Source: Syntrophaceae bacterium UBA7544
Lineage (GTDB): Bacteria > Desulfobacterota > Syntrophia > Syntrophales > Smithellaceae
Assembly (NCBI GenBank): GCA_002479215.1
Contig: DLME01000045.1
Location: 9,278-22,076, forward strand
Length of the DNA: 12,799 nt
Direction of reading: 5' to 3'
The translations under genes were made by a program, and so were the position numbers. This document shows positions 7,032-12,375 of the stretch, piece after piece. Numbering within the stretch: the first letter of the stretch is position 1; the number at the start of each line of letters is the position of its first letter. Under the pieces are notes generated by a model that did not search any database, was not told the origin of the DNA, and saw only the letters and a list, made by a program, of their open reading frames with translations.

Positions 7032-8801
7032 ATGGTTAACAATAATAACTTAAACTTGACAAAAGAAAAGGAGGTAAAAGCGGACTCTTCGGCTAAAGGT
7101 TCAGTTAGTCAATCATCTCAGCCTAAAGAAGATGATATGGAATTCAAGGAACTTTATGAACAAAGTCTTAACCAACTACAATATGGAGATGTCGCCAGAG
7201 GCAAAGTGGTACAAATCAAAGACGATATGGTCATGGTTGATGTTGGCTGGAAAACCGAAGGTTTTATTCCCATAGGAGAGTTGAAAGACGCACAGGGAAA
7301 TATTCATCTTTCCGTTGGCGATGGTATAGAGGTATTTATTGATAAAAGAGATTCAGACGGTAACTTAATCTTATCGAAAAATAAAGCAGCCAAACTCAAA
7401 ATTTGGGATGAAATTAAAAACATCTGTGAAAATAATATTTCCATCAAGGGTACCGTTGTCGAAAAAGTTAAAGGAGGTCTTTCGGTTGATATTGGAATTA
7501 TTGCCTTTCTTCCCGGTTCTCAGGTTGATACCCGTCCAATTAAAGATTTAGACAAGTTTGTCGGCAAAACCTTGGATTTCAAAGTTTTAAAATATGACCG
7601 GAAACGGAGCAATGTAGTTTTGTCGCGCCGTCCGATTGTAGCTTCAGAAAGAGAGACAGAAAAGAAAGATATTTTGAGTTCTATCCAAGAAGGAAACGTT
7701 GTGGAAGGTGTGATAAAAAATATTACCGATTACGGTATTTTTATTGATTTGGGAGGCATTGACGGACTGCTTCATGTCACGGATATTTCCTGGGGCAGAA
7801 TAGCCAAGCCTGCGGAAAGTTTTCATAAAGGAGAGAAGATTACTGTCCGGGTTCTTTCTTTTGATCGCGAGAAAGAGAGAGTTTCTTTGGGCTTAAAGCA
7901 GTTAACGGATAATCCATGGGAGCAAATCATAGAAAAATATCCGGTTAGTTCAATTGTCGAAGGCAAAGTTGTTAATTTGACTGATTACGGCGTTTTTGTG
8001 GAATTGGAACCGGGCGTCGAGGGATTAGTCCATATATCAGAAATGTACTGGACCAGAGAAATAAAACATCCTTCAAAAGTATTGAATATAGGCGAAACAA
8101 TAAAAGTTGTGGTTTTAGAAGTAAATCCGGAATCCAAGAGAATTTCTTTAAGTTTGAAGCAAACAGCGCCCAATCCCTGGGAAAAACTAAAAGAGAAATA
8201 TTCAGTAGGGACAACTGTTAAAGGGGTAGTCAGAAATATTACTAATTTCGGAGTTTTTGTAGGAATCGAAGAGGGGATTGACGGATTGGTACATGTATCC
8301 GATATTTCATGGAAGCACAGAGTAACTCACCCCTCCGAATATTTTAAGAAAGGGCAGGAAGTTGAAGCTGTAGTTTTAAACGTGGACGTAGATAACGAGA
8401 AATTTTCGCTGGGTATAAAACAAATTGAAAAAAACCCTTGGGATGAATTATCCCAAAAGTATACTCCCGGTAGCGTTGTAACAGGTAAAATAACTAACTT
8501 CACGGATTTTGGAATTTTTATGGAGATTGAAGAAGGAATCGAAGGTCTCGTCCATATTTCCGAAATCAGCCAAAAACGCGTCAAGACTTCATCGGAGCTT
8601 TATGCCATCGGCGACACTGTATCGGCCGTAGTAAAAAGTATCGATCCTAAATCCAAGAAAATTAGATTAAGCATAAAAGAGATGGAAGCTCCGGCACCAA
8701 CTCCGGCATCCAATCAATATATAAACAATAAGGAAAATATAGGATCTAATTTAGGTCAAGCTCTGGCCGATGTAAAAATTAATAATCAAAAAGGTGAATA
8801 A
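7032..8801 (+). CDS. rpsA: 30S ribosomal protein S1
   Basis: 589 residues. S1 binds mRNA on the 30S subunit and helps start translation of structured or weak-SD messages. Six S1/OB-fold repeats are visible at about 50-116, 135-200, 219-289, 306-376, 393-463 and 480-549. The last four are the most alike, sharing 'GxVxNxTDYGVFVxLExGxEGLVHxS' type cores and 'NPWE/NPWD' linkers at 294, 381 and 468. Six repeats is the E. coli-type architecture. An extra Ser/Lys-rich N-terminus (1-35) precedes 'MEFKELYEQSL', where many S1 proteins begin, so ATG 7137 is an alternative start. ATG 7032 is kept because of the G-rich ribosome-binding site at 7015-7021, 10 nt upstream. The C-terminal tail is Pro/Asn-rich. 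sppA starts 4 nt after its stop. Confidence 0.96.
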   Translation: MVNNNNLNLTKEKEVKADSSAKGSVSQSSQPKEDDMEFKELYEQSLNQLQYGDVARGKVVQIKDDMVMVDVGWKTEGFIPIGELKDAQGNIHLSVGDGIEVFIDKRDSDGNLILSKNKAAKLKIWDEIKNICENNISIKGTVVEKVKGGLSVDIGIIAFLPGSQVDTRPIKDLDKFVGKTLDFKVLKYDRKRSNVVLSRRPIVASERETEKKDILSSIQEGNVVEGVIKNITDYGIFIDLGGIDGLLHVTDISWGRIAKPAESFHKGEKITVRVLSFDREKERVSLGLKQLTDNPWEQIIEKYPVSSIVEGKVVNLTDYGVFVELEPGVEGLVHISEMYWTREIKHPSKVLNIGETIKVVVLEVNPESKRISLSLKQTAPNPWEKLKEKYSVGTTVKGVVRNITNFGVFVGIEEGIDGLVHVSDISWKHRVTHPSEYFKKGQEVEAVVLNVDVDNEKFSLGIKQIEKNPWDELSQKYTPGSVVTGKITNFTDFGIFMEIEEGIEGLVHISEISQKRVKTSSELYAIGDTVSAVVKSIDPKSKKIRLSIKEMEAPAPTPASNQYINNKENIGSNLGQALADVKINNQKGE

Positions 8802-8805
8802 AAAC

Positions 8806-9702
8806 ATGAGAAAACATCCGGTAATCTGGGGAGTGTTTATACTTCTGGCTATGGTGATTTTGTTTTATGCTTTTTTCTATAAAGTTGGTTCACATTCAAG
8901 TAAAAGTAAGAGTTTTTCTTTAAATGACAAAATCGGGGTTGTCAGTGTAGATGGTCCAATTTTTGATTCCATAAAAATAACGGAGCAGTTAGACGAATTT
9001 GGCAAGGACGATTCCATTATTGCAGTTATTTTACGGGTTGATTCTCCGGGCGGAGGGGTAGCCGCGTCTCAAGAAATTTATGATGCCGTTTTGGAACTAA
9101 AGAAAAAGAAAAAAGTAGTTGCATCTATGGGCTCAATTGCCGCATCGGGTGGATTGCTTGTGGCATGCGGAGCGGATAAGATTGTAGCTAATCCAGGTAC
9201 CATCACAGGCAGTATTTCGGCAATTATGCAATTTGCCAATTTTGAGGGATTACTTAAAAAAATCGGTTTAAAATCTTCAGTAGTTAAAAGCGGTAAATTT
9301 AAAGACATCGGTTCGCCGCTGAGAGATATGACTCCTGAGGAGAAAAAAATTATTCAAGATTTGGTTGATGACATTTATAACCAGTTTGTTGATGTAGTTG
9401 CGCAAGAAAGAAAGCTTTCTCGTGCTAAAGTTATACAAATTGCTGATGGCCGCGTATTTTCCGGCCGTAAGGCAAAAGAATATGGGCTGGTGGATTATCT
9501 TGGGGACATGAGTTTTGCGGCAAAACTGGCCAGTAAGTTAGCGGGAAAAGATGGGAAATATGATTTGGTTTACCCCACTAAAAAGCGCGCATCGATTTTT
9601 GATTATTTAATGGAAAGTGCGGCCAATCAACTGAGCGAATCCTTGAAAGAAAAAATAGAAAGTTGGAGTGGAGTGAGTTATCTATATTATCCTTACAGAT
9701 AA
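8806..9702 (+). CDS. sppA: signal peptide peptidase SppA, short form (S49 family)
   Basis: 298 residues from ATG 8806. A membrane-anchored serine protease that degrades cleaved signal peptides. An N-terminal anchor spans about residues 6-27. The S49 domain contains 'RVDSPGGG' (about 77-84), the nucleophile Ser114 in 'SIAASGG', and the general-base Lys166 in 'SGKFKDIGSP'. The 52-residue Ser-Lys spacing matches the catalytic pair of the Bacillus-type short enzyme (Ser147/Lys199). The fold is the single-domain short form, not the ~618-residue tandem form of E. coli. A GTG at 8794 is in frame and overlaps the rpsA end, but AAGGTG at 8791-8796 is well placed for the ATG. It sits 4 nt after the rpsA stop, so it is co-transcribed and probably translationally coupled. 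Confidence 0.93.
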   Translation: MRKHPVIWGVFILLAMVILFYAFFYKVGSHSSKSKSFSLNDKIGVVSVDGPIFDSIKITEQLDEFGKDDSIIAVILRVDSPGGGVAASQEIYDAVLELKKKKKVVASMGSIAASGGLLVACGADKIVANPGTITGSISAIMQFANFEGLLKKIGLKSSVVKSGKFKDIGSPLRDMTPEEKKIIQDLVDDIYNQFVDVVAQERKLSRAKVIQIADGRVFSGRKAKEYGLVDYLGDMSFAAKLASKLAGKDGKYDLVYPTKKRASIFDYLMESAANQLSESLKEKIESWSGVSYLYYPYR

Positions 9703-9714
9703 ACGGTGAAAGTT

Positions 9715-9999
9715 ATGACCAAAAATGATTTAATCAAAGAAGTGCAGGAAAATTTGAAGGCTTATTCGTATAAGGATGTAACTTACGCCGTAAACATAAT
9801 ATTTGATTCGATGATTAAAGCAATAAAGCATGGAGAGCGTATTGAAATAAGGGGGTTTGGTAATTTTACAATTAGAGAAAGAAAACCGCGTCTCGGACGA
9901 AATCCAAAATCAGGCGCCGAAGTAAAACTGGAAAAAAGAAAAGTTCCATTTTTCAAAACAGGAAAAGAACTGCGCGAGATGGTAAACAAAAAGAGATGA
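9715..9999 (+). CDS. ihfB: IHF beta-like / HU-family DNA-bending protein
   Basis: 94 residues from ATG 9715, the same length as E. coli IhfB. It bends DNA as a dimer in recombination, replication and transcription. Features: start 'MTKNDLI', 'GERIEIRGFGNF' (40-51), and the family signature running into 'GRNPKSG' (61-67) with the DNA-intercalating Pro64, the same number as in IHF beta. 'VPFFKTGKELRE' (77-88) is close to the IHF beta ending. A GTG at 9706 would add three residues; ATG 9715, with GGTG 6 nt upstream, matches the family start. The position after rpsA (here rpsA-sppA-ihfB) is the classic place for ihfB and supports IHF beta over HU, although a partner alpha subunit is not in the window. 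The stop overlaps the next ATG as ATGA. Confidence 0.88.
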   Translation: MTKNDLIKEVQENLKAYSYKDVTYAVNIIFDSMIKAIKHGERIEIRGFGNFTIRERKPRLGRNPKSGAEVKLEKRKVPFFKTGKELREMVNKKR

Positions 10000-10769
10000 A
10001 CTATAAAACAATAATTATCGAAAAGAAAAACGGCTACGCTATAGTTAAATTAAACCGTCCCCATGAGATGAACGCAATTTCCAAAGAAATGCGTCAGGAA
10101 TTGTATGCGGTTTTTGTAGATTTGGAAGGTGACGCTGAAGTTAGAGTTATAATTATTACCGGTGGAGAATATGTTTTTTCAGCAGGCATGGATATAAAAG
10201 AAATGTCTAACCTCTCCAGCGAGGAAGGCGATGAATTTCTTTTATCAATGATGAAGTATTTGAAAAAGATATATTCGTGCAAAAAACCGGTGATCGCGGC
10301 TGTAGGAGGTATTGCTTTAGGCGGCGGTTTTAATTTGGTGACTATTTGTGACCTTGTCGTTGCCTCCGAAAGTGCTATCTTTTGCCATCCGGAATTAAAA
10401 TTTGGATTCAATCCATTTTTTTATCCCCTGAGTCAAATTGTCGGTGTGACAAAAGCAAAAGAAATAGTAATGCTGGGCGAGCCTATTGGCGCTAATGAAG
10501 CGTTAAAAATCGGTTTAGTCAATAAAGTTGCCCCCCCGGAGAAGTTTATGCAGGCGGCGGAAAGCATGGCTGAAATGTTAGCGAAACGTTCGGCTAGAGC
10601 CGTCGAAGAATTAAAAAATCTTTGTTCTATTGTGCCGCGTATGGATAAAATGGCCGCGCTGGACATTGAATCGTCGATTTGCGCGTTGCTCTTTGCCCGT
10701 GATGAACGCAAAGTTCAAATGAACGAGATGTTGTCTTTGGAAAAATCACGCAAGAAAAAGCAAAAATAA
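9996..10769 (+). CDS. enoyl-CoA hydratase/isomerase (crotonase) family protein
   Basis: 257 residues, the usual crotonase size. These enzymes act on acyl-CoA thioesters through an oxyanion hole formed by two backbone NH groups, here in 'SAGMDIKEM' (62-70) and 'GGIALGGGFNLV' (104-115). In the hydratase family the first catalytic Glu (E144 in rat mitochondrial ECH) follows GGG as G-G-G-x-E; here it is Asn113. The second (E164) appears as Glu133 in 'HPELKFGF'. The following segment, 'GFNPFFYPLSQIVG', differs from the hydratase 'GTIPGAGGTQRL' and resembles delta3,delta2-enoyl-CoA isomerases, which keep only this one Glu. Isomerase or another non-hydratase activity is therefore more likely, but the substrate is unknown. 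The start overlaps the ihfB stop by 4 nt (ATGA). It is the last gene of the plus-strand block; the C-terminus is Lys-rich. Confidence 0.88.
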   Translation: MNYKTIIIEKKNGYAIVKLNRPHEMNAISKEMRQELYAVFVDLEGDAEVRVIIITGGEYVFSAGMDIKEMSNLSSEEGDEFLLSMMKYLKKIYSCKKPVIAAVGGIALGGGFNLVTICDLVVASESAIFCHPELKFGFNPFFYPLSQIVGVTKAKEIVMLGEPIGANEALKIGLVNKVAPPEKFMQAAESMAEMLAKRSARAVEELKNLCSIVPRMDKMAALDIESSICALLFARDERKVQMNEMLSLEKSRKKKQK

Positions 10770-10778
10770 TTAGATCCG

Positions 10779-10865
10779 AGTTTCAGAAACGTAGTGCATA
10801 ACCTAAAGGTCACACGTTGAAATTTGTAAGTTGTAATGAGACCCAAGTTTCAGAAACAGAGTGCA
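10779..10865 (+). repeat. two-copy direct repeat with palindromic GTTTCAGAAAC core
   Basis: The 20-bp units at 10779-10798 and 10846-10865 differ at 2 positions (AGTTTCAGAAAC, GT or AG, AGTGCA). Their starts are 67 bp apart. The core GTTTC-A-GAAAC is a perfect inverted repeat. Weak similarity continues past the core (an AGGTC...TTGA stretch in both), so the unit may be a degenerate ~67-bp tandem repeat. It lies just after the crotonase stop in a gene-free region. Confidence 0.65.
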
Positions 10866-10883
10866 CTGAAGCTTGCAGGTCGA

Positions 10884-10923
10884 ATTGATCCCGCGAGTGT
10901 AACGAAGCGGGATCAATGACACC
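10884..10923 (+). repeat. hairpin repeat, copy 1 (11-bp perfect stem)
   Basis: The arms ATTGATCCCGC (10884-10894) and GCGGGATCAAT (10907-10917) pair perfectly around a 12-nt loop. The segment 10887-10923 aligns with 12251-12287 at 30 of 37 positions in the same orientation, including 'CGAAGCGGGAT' and a trailing 'AATGACACC'. It lies between the convergent crotonase and sigma-region-4 genes. No T-run follows on either strand, so it is a dispersed repeat that may act as a Rho-blocking or mRNA-stabilising hairpin rather than a classic terminator. Confidence 0.7.
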
Positions 10924-10926
10924 AAT

Positions 10927-11211
10927 CTATGAATTATCCCAGTCATTTCCCGGCGCGGCAAAATCTTTTAGCTGGTCTCTCCTCTTTTTGTGTTGGAGTT
11001 TCTTTAAGGCTTTTGCTTCGATTTGCCGGATTCTTTCACGGGTAACTCCCATCATGTCGCCTACTTCTTCCAATGTAAACGGCCCATAATTGCAGGCGAC
11101 CCATGTGCAGTTTAAAAAAGACTCGTTTTTTAAACGCCATTCACAAGTACTGTCGGTGCATATCTCACTGATTAGAACCATCCTTTTCTTGCACTTATAA
11201 ATATTAATCAT
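10927..11211 (-). CDS. Cys-rich stand-alone sigma-70 region 4 HTH protein
   Basis: 94 residues. The C-terminal half (about 44-74, '[30 protein letters not shown]' in two parts) is an excellent sigma-70 region 4 helix-turn-helix, the domain that reads the -35 box; '[10 protein letters not shown]' is the recognition-helix signature. There is no region 2 or 3, so it cannot open promoters as a normal sigma factor. The N-terminal half holds five cysteines (C7, C18, C23, C35, C40) in a C-x4-C...C-x4-C layout that could bind zinc or an iron-sulphur cluster, or form disulphides. The start is backed by GAGGGG 8 nt upstream of ATG. Similar short 'sigma factor-like HTH' proteins are known in this bacterial group without an assigned function. 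It ends 10 bp from the hairpin repeat. A transcriptional role is inferred; partner and targets are unknown. Confidence 0.85.
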   Translation of the reverse strand: MINIYKCKKRMVLISEICTDSTCEWRLKNESFLNCTWVACNYGPFTLEEVGDMMGVTRERIRQIEAKALKKLQHKKRRDQLKDFAAPGNDWDNS

Positions 11212-11372
11212 GAAGTTAACCCCTCATTGCTATTCAATAGTTTTGCCGAACCTATTTTTCTTTATTTATCTTGCATAAAGATAATGATTAATTCTTAGAA
11301 ATCAAGAAAAATCGTAAAAAGAGTTTGCGCAAGATGATAGGTCAAAATCTCTTATGATTTAATAGCAAGCGG

Positions 11373-11705
11373 CTAAAAACTAATTTTTTCGGCTGGTCTT
11401 CTTTCCGGCACGTATTTATTTTTGATTTTACCGTCATTCCATTGGCGGGAAACATATAAGTTGCAATAACAACTCCCGTATTCTTTGACATCTTCTTGCC
11501 GGTAATAGCAAGGACAGATAATATCGCGATCCTTTTCGCGATTTCCGGCAGCCAGACGGCAAGGACAAGACATGTAGCCGTAGCGTTCTTTATTGATCAA
11601 AAGATCATTTAAAATACCCAAAACCCAGTCTTTATCTTTATTAAAGAAATAGCCTTTGGGTTCTTGAATCTTTTTTAACATGTCATAAAGTTCTGGAGGA
11701 ACCAT
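11373..11705 (-). CDS. ferredoxin:thioredoxin reductase catalytic (beta) subunit-like
   Basis: 110 residues. FTR-type proteins pass single electrons from ferredoxin, through a [4Fe-4S] cluster next to a disulphide, to reduce thioredoxin- or glutaredoxin-like proteins. All six hallmark cysteines are present: CPC at 47-49, CPC at 64-66 and CYC at 79-81. By comparison with the cyanobacterial enzyme, C47, C64, C66 and C79 bind the cluster, and C49/C81 form the redox disulphide. The spacing is X14 and X12 rather than the plant/cyanobacterial X16 and X8, so this is the bacterial/archaeal FTR-like branch. No alpha (variable) subunit is next to it. Its ATG shares one base with the upstream glutaredoxin stop (TAATG), implying translational coupling and that the glutaredoxin is its substrate. 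Confidence 0.88.
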   Translation of the reverse strand: MVPPELYDMLKKIQEPKGYFFNKDKDWVLGILNDLLINKERYGYMSCPCRLAAGNREKDRDIICPCYYRQEDVKEYGSCYCNLYVSRQWNDGKIKNKYVPERRPAEKISF

Positions 11706-11956
11706 TAAATACCCAACGCCTCCCTAATATCATTTTCTCTAAAGCCGACAATTATTTTGTCGCCAATGATAATAGTCGGAAAAGATTTATTAGGGTTATA
11801 TTTCATAACTTCCTGTAAAATATTTTCCCTTTCGGCGCCTTGAGCCAAATCAACATCGGTACAATCATAGGTAATGCCGTTATCGTTCATGAATTTCTTT
11901 GCCGCTTTACAATGACTACATGTGCTCAATGTAAACATTTTAACTTTCTGGGGCAT
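11705..11956 (-). CDS. glutaredoxin-like dithiol protein (NrdH/Grx type)
   Basis: 83 residues with a thioredoxin fold of glutaredoxin size. The active site is C13-S-H-C16 in 'LSTCSHCKAAKKF' after the first strand. Also present are the cis-Pro loop 'SFPTIIIGD' and the 'VGFRENDIREAL' ending, where glutaredoxins and NrdH normally have a Gly-Phe motif. CSHC is unlike the classical CPYC of glutathione-dependent glutaredoxins. Given the coupled FTR-like gene, electrons probably come from ferredoxin through FTR rather than from glutathione; this is inference. Clients could be ribonucleotide reductase, peroxiredoxins or other disulphide proteins. The start is clear: AAGGAG 7 nt upstream of ATG. A near-consensus promoter lies about 30 bp upstream. 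Confidence 0.9.
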   Translation of the reverse strand: MPQKVKMFTLSTCSHCKAAKKFMNDNGITYDCTDVDLAQGAERENILQEVMKYNPNKSFPTIIIGDKIIVGFRENDIREALGI

Positions 11957-11986
11957 TTTTCCGCTCCTTTAGCTTATTTTATCATA

Positions 11987-12014
11987 AATATATGTATTCT
12001 CTAAGTTCTGTCAA
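11987..12014 (-). promoter_or_regulatory. near-consensus promoter for the glutaredoxin-FTR pair
   Basis: On the minus strand, TTGACA (12009-12014, 6 of 6) and TATATT (11987-11992, 5 of 6) are separated by 16 bp, with the -10 about 30 bp upstream of the glutaredoxin ATG. It is strong and well placed, suggesting housekeeping sigma-70 expression of the pair. It diverges from the plus-strand promoter at 12091. Confidence 0.6.
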
Positions 12015-12090
12015 GTTGGTAGTATTACAAAGTACCGCAATTAAACTTCGCGCAAGTGGTGACAATGAAATGGCAAAAATAAATATTAAC

Positions 12091-12119
12091 TTGACATATT
12101 GCATCGTAACATATATATA
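12091..12119 (+). promoter_or_regulatory. consensus promoter upstream of the candidate small RNA
   Basis: TTGACA (12091-12096, 6 of 6), a 17-bp spacer, then TATATA (12114-12119, 4 of 6, within an alternating AT run that offers other registers). Predicted transcription start is about 12124-12126, just ahead of a small hairpin and 70 bp before a strong terminator. No protein gene lies between promoter and terminator. Confidence 0.6.
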
Positions 12120-12124
12120 CCGTG

Positions 12125-12200
12125 ACCTTACAAAGGTTAAGACTCGATTACGGTGGATCCCCCATCTGGCAGAGACTCTTCCAAATGCGGGGTTTTTTTT
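12125..12200 (+). ncRNA. candidate ~75-nt small RNA or attenuated leader
   Basis: This is the segment between the predicted start and the end of the terminator T-run. A 5' hairpin (ACCTT 12125-12129 / AAGGT 12133-12137, 3-nt loop) is followed by an unpaired middle (about 12138-12158) and a long terminator hairpin. I do not recognise an RNA family. Two readings are possible: a free small RNA, or an attenuator in the leader of the EF-G gene, which begins 176 bp after the T-run with no clear promoter of its own. The call rests only on promoter-terminator geometry. Confidence 0.4.
12159..12200 (+). terminator. intrinsic terminator with T8 run
   Basis: CCCC (12159-12162) pairs with GGGG (12189-12192), then CAT with ATG and TGG with CCA, with one bulge and one mismatch. 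AGA/TCT can extend the hairpin inward. Eight T residues follow at 12193-12200. This is the clearest Rho-independent terminator in the window. It ends nothing that codes for protein on the plus strand, which is why a short RNA or attenuator is proposed. Confidence 0.8.
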
Positions 12201-12250
12201 GTGAAACTCCAATTACGAAAGCAAAGCGTATCAAAATTGGAAAGTTGAAC

Positions 12251-12287
12251 AATCCCGGGAGCCCAGCGAAGCGGGATAAATGACACC
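12251..12287 (+). repeat. hairpin repeat, copy 2
   Basis: It matches 10887-10923 at 30 of 37 positions in the same orientation. Its stem is shorter (ATCCCG 12252-12257 / CGGGAT 12272-12277). Directly after it, about 12288-12316, a segment containing 'AGCGAAGCGAACGGGGATAA' looks like a more degenerate third unit. The pair of copies brackets the sigma-region-4, FTR-like and glutaredoxin genes. Confidence 0.65.
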
Positions 12288-12375
12288 GCTATCAGTAGCG
12301 AAGCGAACGGGGATAATCAGACTCAAATTCAGTAATAATTAGAAAAGAAAATTTTTTAGAAAAGGGAAAAAGTAA

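Larger units (their letters stand above)
11957..12375. other. 419-bp intergenic region without a convincing protein gene
   Basis: From left to right it holds a minus-strand promoter for the glutaredoxin-FTR pair, a plus-strand consensus promoter, a candidate short RNA with a terminator, hairpin repeat copy 2 with a degenerate extension, and the A/T-rich leader of the EF-G gene. Open frames of about 70 codons exist here on both strands, but they lack ribosome-binding sites and recognisable composition, and they run across the promoters and terminator. Confidence 0.7.

Noticed and set aside
7700..8700. Repeated DNA segments inside rpsA
   Set aside because: These are the homologous S1 domains of the protein, not a DNA repeat element.
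8794..8805. GTG start for sppA overlapping rpsA
   Set aside because: No SD precedes it, while AAGGTG is well spaced for the ATG at 8806.
10779..10923. CRISPR-like repeat array
   Set aside because: Only two imperfect units and one unrelated hairpin, with no regular spacers and no cas genes.
10927..11211. Pseudogene fragment of a full sigma-70 factor
   Set aside because: It has its own SD and start, a distinct Cys-rich N-terminus, and no region 2/3 remnants upstream.
12125..12200. tRNA gene
   Set aside because: No cloverleaf, T-loop motif or CCA-like acceptor pairing on either strand; the structure is a terminator hairpin.
11992..12204. 70-codon open frame (plus) and an overlapping minus-strand frame in the intergenic region
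   Set aside because: They run across two promoters and the T8 terminator, lack ribosome-binding sites and resemble no protein family.
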